Positions 14,680 to 24,413 of a stretch of DNA of 45,386 nucleotides are shown here, piece after piece (position 1 is the first letter of the stretch; each line of letters starts with the position of its first letter). Position numbers and translations under genes: made by a program. Source of the DNA: a bacterium (GTDB lineage: Bacteria; Patescibacteriota; Saccharimonadia; Saccharimonadales; Saccharimonadaceae); contig JAJYBZ010000003.1 of the NCBI GenBank assembly GCA_021778755.1, forward strand, positions 1-45,386, in the 5' to 3' direction. The notes under the pieces were generated by a model, which saw nothing but the letters and a program-made list of their open reading frames with translations, ran no database searches and was not told the origin of the DNA.

Positions 14680-15960
14680 TTAGAGTGCTTCAACAGCGGC
14701 AATGAATTGATCGCCTCTATCTGAGTAGTTTTTGAACATACCGAAACTAGCGCAGGCCGGGCTAAGCAGCACAATGCTGCCTGGTGTGGCTACGGCCTGA
14801 GCGCGCTCTACAAACTGCTTGGCGGTCGCTTGCTCTAGAATTTCGTAATCATTAAAACCAGCCGCCTGACAAGCATGCGCGATATTTGCGGCCTCAGCCC
14901 CTATTAAAATAGCCCTGGCGTTGTGCTGGGCCAATTCTTGCCCCAGCTGAGTGAAGTCAGAGCCTTTTGACGAGCCGCCGAGGATAATGACTTTTGGTTG
15001 CGCAAAAGCCCTGAGAGCAGCAATTGCCGAACTAGGAGTCGTAGCAATACTATCATCATAATACGCGACCCCATCTAGTTCACGGACAAATTTCAGGCGA
15101 TGCGGCAACCCCTGAAATGACCCTAGGCCCTGTTCGATCGCTGCCCTGTCTTGGGTTAATGCCCAGACGGCATTAATCGCCGCGCAGGCATTTTCGACGT
15201 TATGCGATCCGATAATCTGAAGTACATTTATTGAACAAATAATTTGTTCACCGTACCAAAACGAGCCGTCTTTGACGTGAGCTGATTGGCTGTCGATATA
15301 GCCAAGCTTTTGGGCCGTTGACTGATCAGCGATAGCCCTGGCAAACTGATTGGACTGGTTATAGATTAGCCTGTCATCAGCTGTTTGATAGCGCGCAATA
15401 TTAGCTTTGGCATTCAAATAGTCATCCATGTCCAGATGGACGTCTAGATGCTCCTGTTCAATAAATAGCACGACGGCGGTATGCGGCGAACGCTCTAAAT
15501 CCCATAATTGAAAGCTCGATAGCTCGTACACCACAATATCATCGCTACTAACACTATCTAGTACGTCCAGGGCAGCAACACCAATATTGCCAACCAGCCA
15601 AACCTTCCGACCGGCAGCCTTTAAAATACCGGCAACAAGGCTTGCGACAGTCCCCTTGCCTTTGCTGCCAGTTACACCAATAATCGGTGCCGGGCACTTA
15701 GCAAAGAATTCATTGGTCGCTGACCAGATCTGACCATCGGTCTTGATCTTATACGGTGCTAACCCGGCAGTACGCACTACTAGGTCAAAGCCATCGAGCT
15801 GAGAGAAGGCATCATCACCAATAATTGTGGCAATCTCAGCGGGCAATGCGGCATCTGGTTGACGCTGGTCAACAATCACAATTTCGTTCGCAGGATCGGC
15901 CGCATAATAACGATAGTTTGATGCACCCTCTATACCGTATCCAGCAATCGCGATCTTCAT
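14680..15960 (-). CDS. murD: UDP-N-acetylmuramoylalanine-D-glutamate ligase
   Basis: MurD adds D-glutamate to UDP-MurNAc-L-Ala in the cytoplasmic stage of peptidoglycan synthesis. The 426-residue protein shows the N-terminal Rossmann-like domain (IAIAGYGIEG), the ATP loop GVTGSKGKGT (95-104), the Mur-ligase His motif LDVHLD, GSHNVENACAA, and the C-terminal domain with YDDSIATTP and SPACASFGMFKNYSDRGDQF. TAAAAT at 15972-15967 is 6 nt from the ATG, overlapping the end of the M16 peptidase gene, so it can be expressed alone as a leaderless mRNA. No other mur gene lies in the window. Confidence 0.95.
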   Translation of the reverse strand: MKIAIAGYGIEGASNYRYYAADPANEIVIVDQRQPDAALPAEIATIIGDDAFSQLDGFDLVVRTAGLAPYKIKTDGQIWSATNEFFAKCPAPIIGVTGSKGKGTVASLVAGILKAAGRKVWLVGNIGVAALDVLDSVSSDDIVVYELSSFQLWDLERSPHTAVVLFIEQEHLDVHLDMDDYLNAKANIARYQTADDRLIYNQSNQFARAIADQSTAQKLGYIDSQSAHVKDGSFWYGEQIICSINVLQIIGSHNVENACAAINAVWALTQDRAAIEQGLGSFQGLPHRLKFVRELDGVAYYDDSIATTPSSAIAALRAFAQPKVIILGGSSKGSDFTQLGQELAQHNARAILIGAEAANIAHACQAAGFNDYEILEQATAKQFVERAQAVATPGSIVLLSPACASFGMFKNYSDRGDQFIAAVEAL

Positions 15961-15969
15961 AAGTCTATT

Positions 15970-17256
15970 TTAGCGCGGCTGGAATAAAGATGCTAGTTTA
16001 TCGTTTAGCTCGACTAGCTCTTGGCTCTCACCGCTACTGACAGCAGCCAAAACCCAAGTATTTTCATCTATAAACCCGCGAGCCGTCTCGAGCATACGCT
16101 TGAGCGACACTTTCTTGATCATATCTGGTACAGTTTCGTAATTCTTGATAAAGTCATCAGCGAAATAACGACCGGTGTAGAAACTGCTAATCTGTGAAAC
16201 AGTCTGCGCGCCCATTTGATAGCGGCCCAAGGCAAATGATTTAGCTGCGTCAATCTCGGCCTCGCTAATCTGGCCATCTAGCACGCAGCGGATTTCGCGC
16301 GTAATAATATCGAACAACTCACCGGCTGTCTCGTGATTTACCTGACCGATAATGTCCCAGCTACTGTCGTAATAGCCAGCCCCAACGTGCGCACTGACGT
16401 TATAGGCTAAGCCCTTTTGACGTGCCGCCCCAAAGATGCGTGAATTCATCGTACCGGTCAAAATGTGATTCAAATAATGCATCGCATCTAGCTCTTCGTC
16501 GTTCAGCTCGCGCTTGACAGCCATTGACCAGTTAAACGTCAGGTTAGTGGCATCTTTGCGCCTGATGACGCGAGGATTAGAGCTAGAAAGTTCATCGTGC
16601 GGGACCTCAAAACGCTCACCCTCGGCCAGCTGGAAATCTTCTAGCTGGCGTTTAATTTCGGCTTTGCGACCAGCTAATTTGCCGGCAATCACAAAACGCA
16701 TGTTGCGCGTCGTATGTGTCCGGCGGTGATGTTCGCGCACGTCAGCTAGTGTCACGTTACCAATTGTTGGGATTGATTGACGATACGTTAGCACATCCTC
16801 ACCCAGTAATTGCTGAACGCGCGGCCATAGCAAGCGATGATGGTCATTCAGATAATTAGTCAGCTCACCCTTGACGTTACCCTTCTCGGCCTGAAGCTCA
16901 GCGTCATTAAAACGCGGCTGACAAATTGCTAATTTCTGTAAATCCAAGATGCGATCCCACTCGAAATCAGCACAATCTGCCTCGTAGACCATCGACAAAT
17001 CACTAGTGTAGGCATTGCGGTATGCGCCGTTTTTGGTAAATTCAGATTCAAATTCATGTTCTGATTTGTACCGCGCGTTCGCACCAAAAGCCATGTGCTC
17101 CATAATGTGCGCGACCTGCTCGATAGTCTTGGATTTGGCATACCTATTACCGGCCCGAAAATGGAACTGCATACTCATCACGGTCGCACCGGGGACATCG
17201 ATGAGTAGACCTCTCGCACCATTTTTTAGACGTACTTCTTCTACAGTATGATTCAT
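15970..17256 (-). CDS. M16-family zinc peptidase
   Basis: A 428-residue pitrilysin/processing-peptidase-type protein. The inverted zinc motif is HIMEH (H50, E53, H54), with the distal Glu in the AEKGNVKGELTNYL segment at about 125. Both halves of a typical M16 clamshell are present (two domains of about 210 residues), including the later GLAYNVSAHVGAGYYDSS stretch. No signal peptide is visible, so it is probably cytoplasmic. AGGAAG ahead of the ATG and a 26-bp gap suggest co-transcription with secA. Its substrate is unknown; peptide turnover or processing of exported peptides is possible. Confidence 0.9.
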   Translation of the reverse strand: MNHTVEEVRLKNGARGLLIDVPGATVMSMQFHFRAGNRYAKSKTIEQVAHIMEHMAFGANARYKSEHEFESEFTKNGAYRNAYTSDLSMVYEADCADFEWDRILDLQKLAICQPRFNDAELQAEKGNVKGELTNYLNDHHRLLWPRVQQLLGEDVLTYRQSIPTIGNVTLADVREHHRRTHTTRNMRFVIAGKLAGRKAEIKRQLEDFQLAEGERFEVPHDELSSSNPRVIRRKDATNLTFNWSMAVKRELNDEELDAMHYLNHILTGTMNSRIFGAARQKGLAYNVSAHVGAGYYDSSWDIIGQVNHETAGELFDIITREIRCVLDGQISEAEIDAAKSFALGRYQMGAQTVSQISSFYTGRYFADDFIKNYETVPDMIKKVSLKRMLETARGFIDENTWVLAAVSSGESQELVELNDKLASLFQPR

Positions 17257-17282
17257 ATCAGCTTGCTTCCTGCCACTCGGGA

Positions 17283-19907
17283 TTAATGTTTTTTCTTACG
17301 ATTCTGACGCTCGGACTTCTTTTTCTTGCGTGCTACGTTCTTTTTATGATGCGCTTCGGCCAGCGGCGTCGCGGCTTTGGGCTTAAAGTCGGCGTCGCGG
17401 TTCAGTTCACCGCCAGTGACCTCGTTAACGCCTTTTTCGACGGCACTTTCAGCCAGACGAGTTAACTCAGTCTCATATTCCTCACCCTGCTGTGCAACGA
17501 CATCATGTTTATGAACGTTGACGACAGCTCGTATCACTTCGTCGCGCAGCGTCGCCTGTAGACTATCGAATAGATTTTGCGATTCGCTACGATATTCAAC
17601 TAATGGATCGCGTTGACCAACGCTGCGCCAGTGAATACCTTCGCGTAGATGCTGCATATTTTCAAGGTGTTGCATCCAGAGCGTATCGAGAACCTGCAGG
17701 TAAACTTCACGCTCAACTTTACGCATAGTCTCAGCATCTAGTTCAGCTTCTTTGGCCGCATAAAGTTTATTAACTGCCTGCTGGGCAAGCTCGAAGCGAC
17801 GCTTATCGTTCTTTTCCGTTCCGATAGTCACAATTTCGTCATAATTAATTGGGAACGTGGTTTCGAAATCTTCGTTAAAGCTTTTGTTATTCTTGGACGG
17901 TAAAGCGACCAACTCGCGAAGCTTCGCCTCGATCAAACGTTCAACTTCAGGTTTGATGTCAGTCCCTTCTAGAATCTTGCGTCGAATCGAATATACGGCC
18001 TTGCGGTGTCGATTAATGACGTTGTCATACTGTACGACGTTTTTACGGGTATCAAAGTTGTAGCCCTCCACGCGCTTTTGAGCGGCTTCGAGAGTCTTTG
18101 ATACGGCTTTATTCTGAATCGGTGTTTCTTCATCCACACCAAGCCTATCCATTAATGCCGCGATTCGCTCACCCTGGAAAATACGCATCAAATCATCTTC
18201 GGTCGAAACGTAGAACTGAGTTTCGCCAGGATCGCCCTGACGCCCACCACGTCCACGTAGCTGATTATCGATACGGCGTGATTCGTGCCGCTCAGAACCA
18301 ATCACGACCAAGCCGCCCAGTTCAACTACGCCCTTGCCTAATTTAATGTCAGTTCCACGACCGGCAATATTGGTCGCCAGCGTAATCGCACCTTTTTCAC
18401 CAGCCTTTTCAACAATCGCAGCTTCGCGTTCGTTGTTCTTGGCATTCAAAATTTCGTACGGTACCTTTTCTTTATCCAGCCACTGAGCAATCAATTCGTT
18501 CTTGGTAATCGAAGCTGATCCGACCAACACCGGCCGCCCAAGCTTGTGATATTCCTTGATGGCGTCCGCAACTGCCTTTAGCTTACCCTTTTCGGTTTTA
18601 AAGATTAAGTCTTCTTTATCGATACGTGCCAGTGATCGATTAGACGGTACCTGAATAACATCCAAACTATAGATCTGCTGGAACTCCTCGGCCTCGGTGA
18701 AGGCCGTACCGGTCATACCAGACAACTTCTTATATAGACGGAAGTAATTCTGAAACGACACAGTGGCTAATGTCATACTCTCTTCGAGCACATCAACGCC
18801 TTCTTTGGCTTCAATAGCCTGGTGTAAGCCTTCATTATAGCGGCGCCCTTGCATTAAACGGCCAGTAAACTCATCCACAATGACAACTTCTCCACCGATC
18901 GTCACGACATAATCCTTGTCGCGCTTGAATAATGTCTCGGCCCGAATCGCTTGGTCTAGGTGATAGACAGACTGGACGTGATCTGGGCTATAAAGGTTCT
19001 TGATGCCTAGAATCTTCTGAATCTTCTCGACACCCTCATCAGTCAAGGCGACGCTACGTCGCTTTTCGTCAACTTCATAGTCCGAGGCGCTTAAGCGGTT
19101 GGCCACCTTGGCAAAACGATAATAATTATCAGGATTTTCACCGGCTGGCGCACTAATAATTAGCGGTGTACGCGCTTCATCGATCAAGATACTGTCCACC
19201 TCATCGACGATCGCAAAGTTCAAATCACGTTGACGTAGTAAATCGACTTCATTCACCATGTTGTCACGCAGATAATCAAAACCAAATTCGTTATTAGTGC
19301 CATACGTCACATCGGCCGCATAGGCCTCCTTGCGCGTCACCGGTCGCAGACGCTTCATGCGCGGGTCGGTGTGACTCTGATTATCATAAGTTGGATCGTA
19401 AACGAACGACGCTTCGTTAATAATCACACCCGTCGAAAGGCCCAAAAAGTGATATAGCGAACCCATCCAGCTAGCATCACGCTGCGCCAGATAGTCGTTG
19501 ACGGTCACAATGTGTACGCCCTTGCCTTCTAAAGCGTTGAGATACACCGGCAAAGTCGCCACTAACGTCTTGCCTTCTCCGGTCTTCATTTCAGCCACAT
19601 TACCTTCGTGCAGGGCCATACCACCGATCAGCTGTACATCAAAGTGACGCATACCTAACACCCGCTCACTTGCCTCACGAACTAAAGCAAACGCATCCGG
19701 TAGCAACGAGTCCAACGTAACGTCTTTCTTCTGCAAACGCTTCTTTAACAATTCGGTTTGCTTAGGCAAATCAGCCTTGGACATTTTGGCATATTTATCA
19801 GACAGTGCGTTAATCGCCGCAACTTTCTTCTGCAGACCCTTGAGCAGCTTAGTCTGCGGGTCACCAAAAATTTTAGTTAACACCCCTTGTTTACTTACCA
19901 TAATCAA
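17283..19907 (-). CDS. secA: preprotein translocase ATPase SecA
   Basis: SecA drives secretion through SecYEG. The 874-residue protein contains Walker A (MKTGEGKTLVATLP), the DEAD-type box VDEVDSILIDEART, the helicase motifs NIAGRGTDIKLG and RGRGGRQGDPG, and the helical scaffold domain. The C-terminal zinc-binding SecB/lipid-interacting motif (CxCxSGxx...CC/CH) is absent; instead the tail is a run of Lys/Arg (KKKKSERQNRKKKH). The promoter is TTGTCC-17-TATAAT at 19976-19948, with GAGGA upstream of the ATG as ribosome-binding site. A start at the second ATG two codons in is also possible. Confidence 0.96.
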   Translation of the reverse strand: MIMVSKQGVLTKIFGDPQTKLLKGLQKKVAAINALSDKYAKMSKADLPKQTELLKKRLQKKDVTLDSLLPDAFALVREASERVLGMRHFDVQLIGGMALHEGNVAEMKTGEGKTLVATLPVYLNALEGKGVHIVTVNDYLAQRDASWMGSLYHFLGLSTGVIINEASFVYDPTYDNQSHTDPRMKRLRPVTRKEAYAADVTYGTNNEFGFDYLRDNMVNEVDLLRQRDLNFAIVDEVDSILIDEARTPLIISAPAGENPDNYYRFAKVANRLSASDYEVDEKRRSVALTDEGVEKIQKILGIKNLYSPDHVQSVYHLDQAIRAETLFKRDKDYVVTIGGEVVIVDEFTGRLMQGRRYNEGLHQAIEAKEGVDVLEESMTLATVSFQNYFRLYKKLSGMTGTAFTEAEEFQQIYSLDVIQVPSNRSLARIDKEDLIFKTEKGKLKAVADAIKEYHKLGRPVLVGSASITKNELIAQWLDKEKVPYEILNAKNNEREAAIVEKAGEKGAITLATNIAGRGTDIKLGKGVVELGGLVVIGSERHESRRIDNQLRGRGGRQGDPGETQFYVSTEDDLMRIFQGERIAALMDRLGVDEETPIQNKAVSKTLEAAQKRVEGYNFDTRKNVVQYDNVINRHRKAVYSIRRKILEGTDIKPEVERLIEAKLRELVALPSKNNKSFNEDFETTFPINYDEIVTIGTEKNDKRRFELAQQAVNKLYAAKEAELDAETMRKVEREVYLQVLDTLWMQHLENMQHLREGIHWRSVGQRDPLVEYRSESQNLFDSLQATLRDEVIRAVVNVHKHDVVAQQGEEYETELTRLAESAVEKGVNEVTGGELNRDADFKPKAATPLAEAHHKKNVARKKKKSERQNRKKKH

Positions 19908-19947
19908 AAATCCTCACTTATAAGAAATACTGTCAAATACTTCTTAC

Positions 19948-19976
19948 ATTATACGGCGTGAGAGAGGATTGGACAA
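19948..19976 (-). promoter_or_regulatory. secA promoter
   Basis: TTGTCC (19976-19971), exactly 17 bp, TATAAT (19953-19948). The leader is about 34 nt and has GAGGA near the start codon. This is a conventional leadered promoter, in contrast to the leaderless ones nearby. Confidence 0.75.
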
Positions 19977-19981
19977 GCTGT

Positions 19982-20359
19982 TTAGTCCTGTAATTCGCGA
20001 TCAAAACTGCGCTTGAATCGACTGAGGATCCTACGGCTACCAACGTGTGAAATCGTGGCTTGTTTATATTTGCGCAGCTGTGCAACAATCTTGGCTTCAA
20101 CGATATCGACAGCGGCTAACATGTTGACGGTTGAATCTGTGGCGGTAATTGTTTTATCAGGTACCTGAAAAACAACCTCGACTTCATATTTATTGCCGTG
20201 TTCACGATTAACTTCTTTGAGTTTCACTTCTGCCGATACGCTACTACGCGCTCGCCTGGGAAGGTATCGATCAAGTTTGCCTATTTTTTTGATGACGTAC
20301 TTTTTCGTCGTTTCGTCTAGGTCGTACTTGATTCCTGTGATGTCAATTGATTTGATCAT
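19982..20359 (-). CDS. hpf: ribosome hibernation-promoting factor, short form
   Basis: A 125-residue HPF/YfiA-type protein that binds the 30S decoding region and stores ribosomes in an inactive state. The N-terminal IDITGIKYDLDETTKKYV and the later DKTITATDSTVNMLAAVD segments fit the beta-alpha-beta-beta-beta-alpha fold. The extended C-terminal dimerisation domain of the long form (about 180 residues) is missing, though a basic tail (RRILSRFKRSF) is present. A perfect AGGAGGG site 4 nt upstream and an extended -10 (TGTTATAAT, box at 20397-20392) make this one of the best-defined leadered genes here. Confidence 0.9.
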   Translation of the reverse strand: MIKSIDITGIKYDLDETTKKYVIKKIGKLDRYLPRRARSSVSAEVKLKEVNREHGNKYEVEVVFQVPDKTITATDSTVNMLAAVDIVEAKIVAQLRKYKQATISHVGSRRILSRFKRSFDRELQD

Positions 20360-20411
20360 ACTACCCTCCTTTTTATTTGGTTGGTAGTTCTATTATAACA
20401 TTATCTGCACA

Positions 20412-21656
20412 CTAGATAGTCTGACGGCCGCCCATATATGGCTGCAAAACCGTCGGGACACGCAAGCTACCGTCAGGATTTTGATAGTGCTCCAAAATCG
20501 CTACCAACGAACGAGCGAGCGAGACCGCTGTGCCGTTCAAAGTATGTAGGGTTTCTACCGTGCCATTCTGGCGTCGAACGCGAATATTCAGATTGCGTGC
20601 CTGGAAGTCAGTACAATTCGAAGCACTCGTAAGCTCGCGGTATATGCCGTCAACCGGCGACCAATACTCGATATCATATTTCTTGCTGGCTGGGGCGCCC
20701 AAATCACCGGCCGCGATATTAATAACATGGTATGGTACTTCGAGCGCCTGCCAGATTGCTTCTTCAACGCCCAGAATCATTTCGTGAACCTCATGACTGC
20801 TTTCTGGCAAACAAAAGGCATATAGTTCTAGTTTATTAAACTGGTGAACCCGGAATAGGCCGCGGTTGTGCTTGCCATAAGTGCCGGCTTCTTTACGAAA
20901 TGAAGCACTGTAGCCAGCATATAATAGTGGCAGTCGATCTTCGTCGATAATTTCATCGGCATGATAGCCTGTAATCGGGATTTCGGCGGTCGCAATCAGT
21001 GATAAATCTTCGCCCTCTATATAATACTCATCACTCTGCTCACTACTACGCGGCGCAAAGCCGGTACCGGTCGCAATGCGACTATTAACCAATGTCGGTA
21101 CGGTCAAATATGTAAAGTTTTTCTTAGTCACCACGTCGAGCGCAAATTGCGTAATAGCGTTCTCCAGAAGAGCCAAATCACCTTTTAGATAGTAGAATTT
21201 AGCGCCGGCTACCTTTGATCCACGTTCAAAATCAACCCAATCACGCTTGGTCGCAAAATCCAAATGATCAATGGCGCCAGTGGTTTGATTACCCCAGCGC
21301 TTAATCTCAACACTGTCCGACTCGCCGCCGAGTGGTACGTCATCCTGAATTATATTAGGCACCTGATACATCAACTGCAATAGAGCGTCTTCGTCGGCCT
21401 TTAGCTGAGATTCTAGGCCCGCCAGCTCTTCTTTGATACCGCGCGCTGTTGCCACCAACTCATTCGATGGCCGGCCGCCTTTCAGCTGACTGGAAATTGT
21501 ATTACGTTGTTCGCGCAGCTCATCAACGCGCTGCTGCAATTGGCGCTTAGCCTGGTCTTTAGCAATCAGACCATCAATATCAATACGGTAGCCTTTATTT
21601 TCAGCATTCTTGGCGACAAGTTCTGGGTTGTCGCGGATAAAACGAATATCTAACAT
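20412..21656 (-). CDS. serS: seryl-tRNA synthetase
   Basis: Class II synthetase that charges tRNA-Ser. The 414-residue protein begins MLDIRFIRDNPELVAKNAENK, the canonical N-terminus, followed by the coiled-coil tRNA-binding arm (about 30-100). Catalytic motifs include motif 2 in ASFRKEAGTYGKHNRGLFRVHQF and motif 3 in TLNGTAVSLARSLVAILEHYQ. Extended -10 TGGTACAAT (TACAAT at 21670-21665) lies 8 nt before the ATG with no Shine-Dalgarno, so a near-leaderless mRNA is predicted. Confidence 0.96.
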   Translation of the reverse strand: MLDIRFIRDNPELVAKNAENKGYRIDIDGLIAKDQAKRQLQQRVDELREQRNTISSQLKGGRPSNELVATARGIKEELAGLESQLKADEDALLQLMYQVPNIIQDDVPLGGESDSVEIKRWGNQTTGAIDHLDFATKRDWVDFERGSKVAGAKFYYLKGDLALLENAITQFALDVVTKKNFTYLTVPTLVNSRIATGTGFAPRSSEQSDEYYIEGEDLSLIATAEIPITGYHADEIIDEDRLPLLYAGYSASFRKEAGTYGKHNRGLFRVHQFNKLELYAFCLPESSHEVHEMILGVEEAIWQALEVPYHVINIAAGDLGAPASKKYDIEYWSPVDGIYRELTSASNCTDFQARNLNIRVRRQNGTVETLHTLNGTAVSLARSLVAILEHYQNPDGSLRVPTVLQPYMGGRQTI

Positions 21657-21682
21657 ATGTGCTTATTGTACCAAATTTATCA

Positions 21683-23041
21683 TTATTCGGTGCGAAGTGC
21701 CTCAATTGGGTCAAGTCGTGCTGCTTTACGGGCTGGGAAATAGCCGGCTAACATGGCAATCGCCATCAATACAACAATCAGTAAAATGATCGGAATCGGT
21801 TGAAAGATCAACAGAACATTGCCGTCACCGAGGCTGAGCGTGCTTGTAATCCATGGATTAAGCGCTAACCCAGCGATAATCGCCACCAGCGAACCAATAA
21901 CACCGCCCAAAAAGCCGATCCACGCCGCTTCAAACTGAAATAAACGGCTGACATGACGGCCGCGCATACCGAGGGCCTTCATAAGTCCTATTTCACGAGT
22001 CCGTTCAAGGACGGATATGTATTGGGTGTTGATAATACCAAAGACGCTCGTAATCAACGCTAGTACACCAAAGCCGATCACAATGCCCTGCAGCGTATTA
22101 ACGATCGTAAAGAGCAGACTCTGCAGGTCTTTGGCGGTTTGCACACCATAGCCTTCTGCAACAAGTGCTTTCTTGACGACAGCTGGATCTATACCGGCCT
22201 TTACGCTTGCTGTTGCAATTGTGTACTGATGATAGCTTGGCGTCCCTGCAGTGCTGAATTCCGACAACGCCTTGGCCGAGTCGTTACTAATCTGGACGTT
22301 GGTTGTAGCAGTGAGCGCCGTAGCCGACTTACCAACAATTGCCACCACCGTATAGTTCGCGTCCTCCACTTGTTTAGCTGTCAGTGCCTGCAAAGCGGCT
22401 GGATCGTTCTGGGCGATGGCTTGCTGAATTTGCGCCTGCGTCACACTAGGCGTCCGTTCCAGATGAATCGTAACTGTCTGCCCAATAGCAGCCCTATCAT
22501 CAGCGAAGCCTAGTAATGATACGTAGGCTTCCGGTAAGGCAATCTGAGTGTTTGTAATCGAAGTTCTAAGAGGCGGCAGACTACCGGCTAGCACGGTTTG
22601 CGTCACACCAGAGTCATAAGTGGTCGCTTCGACTGTATACTTTTTTTGTCCAGCACGCGTGATATACTGCGCGTTGATTGAATAGGTCGGCGTAATACTA
22701 GCGATATCGCTACGCTTGGCGATAGCATCAATATCAGCTTGAGTCAGCTGTTTAACGCTAGCCCCGTTAGGTCGTGCAACAATGCTGCTGTCAGGGTTGT
22801 ATTCCTGAGGGCCTGTTTTGCCACCTTGGAACAGGCTAGGGTCTTTGGCGATCGCGAGCACCTGGGGATCAATGTTAGTCGTTAATAGTGTATTGGCGTA
22901 TTCACGCGCGCCTTCACCAGCCGCCAAAGCAATTGTCAGCGTAAAAGCACCGACAGCAATCGCTAAACTAGTCAGAATAGTACGTGCCTTAGCGTGTTTC
23001 AAGCTTCGACCGGCGCGACGAATTATATCAGTTGTTTTCAT
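21683..23041 (-). CDS. MacB/FtsX-type ABC transporter permease
   Basis: A 452-residue permease with the MacB layout: one N-terminal membrane segment (about 20-42, TILTSLAIAVGAFTLTIAL), a large extracytoplasmic domain of about 270 residues, and three C-terminal segments starting around GIVIGFGVLALITSVFGI. The ISVLERTREIGLMKALGM stretch is typical of this permease family and the protein ends DPIEALRTE, also family-typical. Its ATG overlaps the last base of the ATPase gene. Such pairs export or extract peptides or lipoproteins; the cargo is not evident. Confidence 0.9.
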   Translation of the reverse strand: MKTTDIIRRAGRSLKHAKARTILTSLAIAVGAFTLTIALAAGEGAREYANTLLTTNIDPQVLAIAKDPSLFQGGKTGPQEYNPDSSIVARPNGASVKQLTQADIDAIAKRSDIASITPTYSINAQYITRAGQKKYTVEATTYDSGVTQTVLAGSLPPLRTSITNTQIALPEAYVSLLGFADDRAAIGQTVTIHLERTPSVTQAQIQQAIAQNDPAALQALTAKQVEDANYTVVAIVGKSATALTATTNVQISNDSAKALSEFSTAGTPSYHQYTIATASVKAGIDPAVVKKALVAEGYGVQTAKDLQSLLFTIVNTLQGIVIGFGVLALITSVFGIINTQYISVLERTREIGLMKALGMRGRHVSRLFQFEAAWIGFLGGVIGSLVAIIAGLALNPWITSTLSLGDGNVLLIFQPIPIILLIVVLMAIAMLAGYFPARKAARLDPIEALRTE

Positions 23042-23733
23042 TATTTTTTACCACCTTTTCCGCCTACTAAACGATCAATCTTGCCATCTTTAATATAAAT
23101 CCGCATATCACACTTGGCGGCTAGTTCTTCATCATGAGTCACGATCACAAGCGTGCCACCGCTCTGCTTGTTCAGCCCAAACAGCAGTTTTTCGATTGTC
23201 GTACCAGTCGCCGTGTCCAAGTTGCCAGTTGGCTCATCAGCAAAAATAATCCTAGGCTGGTTGACGATGGCGCGCGCTATTGCTAAGCGCTGTTTCTGAC
23301 CACCCGACAAGTTACGCGCCTTTTGTTTCTCTTTGTCGCTTAAGCCAACGACACGTAGAGCGGCGGCAACACGCTTTTTACGGACCTTAGCTGATAGATC
23401 AGCTATCTCCAGCGGGAGCGCAACATTCTCGTACGAAGATTCATTAGCCTGAACAAAAAAAGCTTGAAAAATAAAGCCAATTTTCTCGGAACGAAATTTA
23501 TCAACGGCCTTTGACTTCAATTTCAGAATATCAACGCCATCAATCAACACTTCACCCTTTTCCGGGCGATCAAGACCGCTCATGGCGTGCATTAATGTCG
23601 ATTTGCCAGAACCAGACTTACCAACGATAGCCACACTGGCACCATCTGGAATTACGAAACTGATGTCATTTAAGGCTACAAAAGCATTCTGCTTTTTACC
23701 ATACGTCTTAGTCACATTGCGAATCTCTATCAT
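23041..23733 (-). CDS. MacB/LolD-type ABC transporter ATPase
   Basis: A 230-residue ATPase partner of the permease just downstream. Walker A is GKSGSGKSTLMHAM, the Q-loop is IGFIFQAFFVQ, the signature is LSGGQKQRLAIARA, and Walker B is IIFADEPTGNLD with H-loop VTHD. It ends in a Gly/Lys tail. AAGGGGG lies 3 nt upstream of the ATG. The promoter is extended -10 TGCTATACT (box 23766-23761), placed directly after the FMN-reductase terminator. Confidence 0.92.
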   Translation of the reverse strand: MIEIRNVTKTYGKKQNAFVALNDISFVIPDGASVAIVGKSGSGKSTLMHAMSGLDRPEKGEVLIDGVDILKLKSKAVDKFRSEKIGFIFQAFFVQANESSYENVALPLEIADLSAKVRKKRVAAALRVVGLSDKEKQKARNLSGGQKQRLAIARAIVNQPRIIFADEPTGNLDTATGTTIEKLLFGLNKQSGGTLVIVTHDEELAAKCDMRIYIKDGKIDRLVGGKGGKK

Positions 23734-23760
23734 AATCCCCCTTTAGGCACTGCTCATACT

Positions 23761-23799
23761 AGTATAGCAAAAATAGCCGCTTATAATTGCGGCTATTTT
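23761..23799 (-). terminator. terminator of the FMN-reductase gene fused to the ABC promoter
   Basis: An 11-bp stem, AAAATAGCCGC (23770-23780) with GCGGCTATTTT (23789-23799), is symmetric and followed by Ts on both strands. On the minus strand the T-run continues directly into TGCTATACT, the extended -10 box of the ABC ATPase gene (23766-23761). Confidence 0.8.
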
Positions 23800-23817
23800 A
23801 TGTCATATGATGCGGAG

Positions 23818-24375
23818 CTATTCGCCAGTATGGGCCGGGGCATCATTAACCCAGGCGACAAAACCTTCAATATAACTTTTTGCTTCGGCTTCTGGGCTAT
23901 CTTGTAGATTACCGTTAGCATCAAATGTCCCGTCGGCAATCGTCAGAGTTATTGCCTGGTCGGTATAAAGTGGAGACTTGAACCATTCAACAATTGACTC
24001 TAGCGCTGCCTGGGCAAACTTGGTGCCGTTAGGGCTAATTGTGGCTCCTACAATACCAGTCGGCTTACCACCCCAAGAGTTACTGCCCCATGGTCGTGAA
24101 CCCCAGTCAATCGCGTTTTTGAGAACACCGGTAAACGAGTGATTATACTCTGGTGTTACGAACAAAACAGCATCAGCAGCTTCAACTTTGTCCTTTAGCG
24201 CCTGAGCCTCAACTGGGAACTCAGCTTCCAAATCCTGGCTAAAAAGTGGTAAATGAGCAACATCGACATAGTCGAACTCGGTTCCCGCTGGAGCTAAGCG
24301 CTCAAGGTTTTTGGCAAGTAAATTATTAATTGATTCGGCGCGGATACTTCCGACAACTACGGCAATTTTTGTCAT
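23818..24375 (-). CDS. NAD(P)H-dependent FMN reductase / quinone-type flavodoxin fold
   Basis: A 185-residue flavoprotein of the NADPH-dependent FMN reductase family. The phosphate-binding loop is VVGSIRAESINNLLA (about 7-21), and the family motif LFVTPEYNHSFTGVLKNAIDW (two overlapping parts, TPEYNHS and LKNAIDWGS) binds the flavin ring. It probably reduces quinones, FMN or azo compounds as redox defence. GGAG lies ahead of the ATG. The promoter (TTGCTT-17-TATACT, 24451-24423) is overlaid by a palindrome, so the gene is probably under a repressor. Confidence 0.9.
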   Translation of the reverse strand: MTKIAVVVGSIRAESINNLLAKNLERLAPAGTEFDYVDVAHLPLFSQDLEAEFPVEAQALKDKVEAADAVLFVTPEYNHSFTGVLKNAIDWGSRPWGSNSWGGKPTGIVGATISPNGTKFAQAALESIVEWFKSPLYTDQAITLTIADGTFDANGNLQDSPEAEAKSYIEGFVAWVNDAPAHTGE

Positions 24376-24413
24376 ATATTATGTATCTCCTTCAATAGAG
24401 CACTTAAATTATT

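Noticed and set aside
22139-22513. 124-codon plus-strand frame opposite the ABC permease gene
   Set aside because: It lies wholly within the antisense strand of a well-supported permease, has no promoter or ribosome-binding site, and its Cys-rich product resembles no family.
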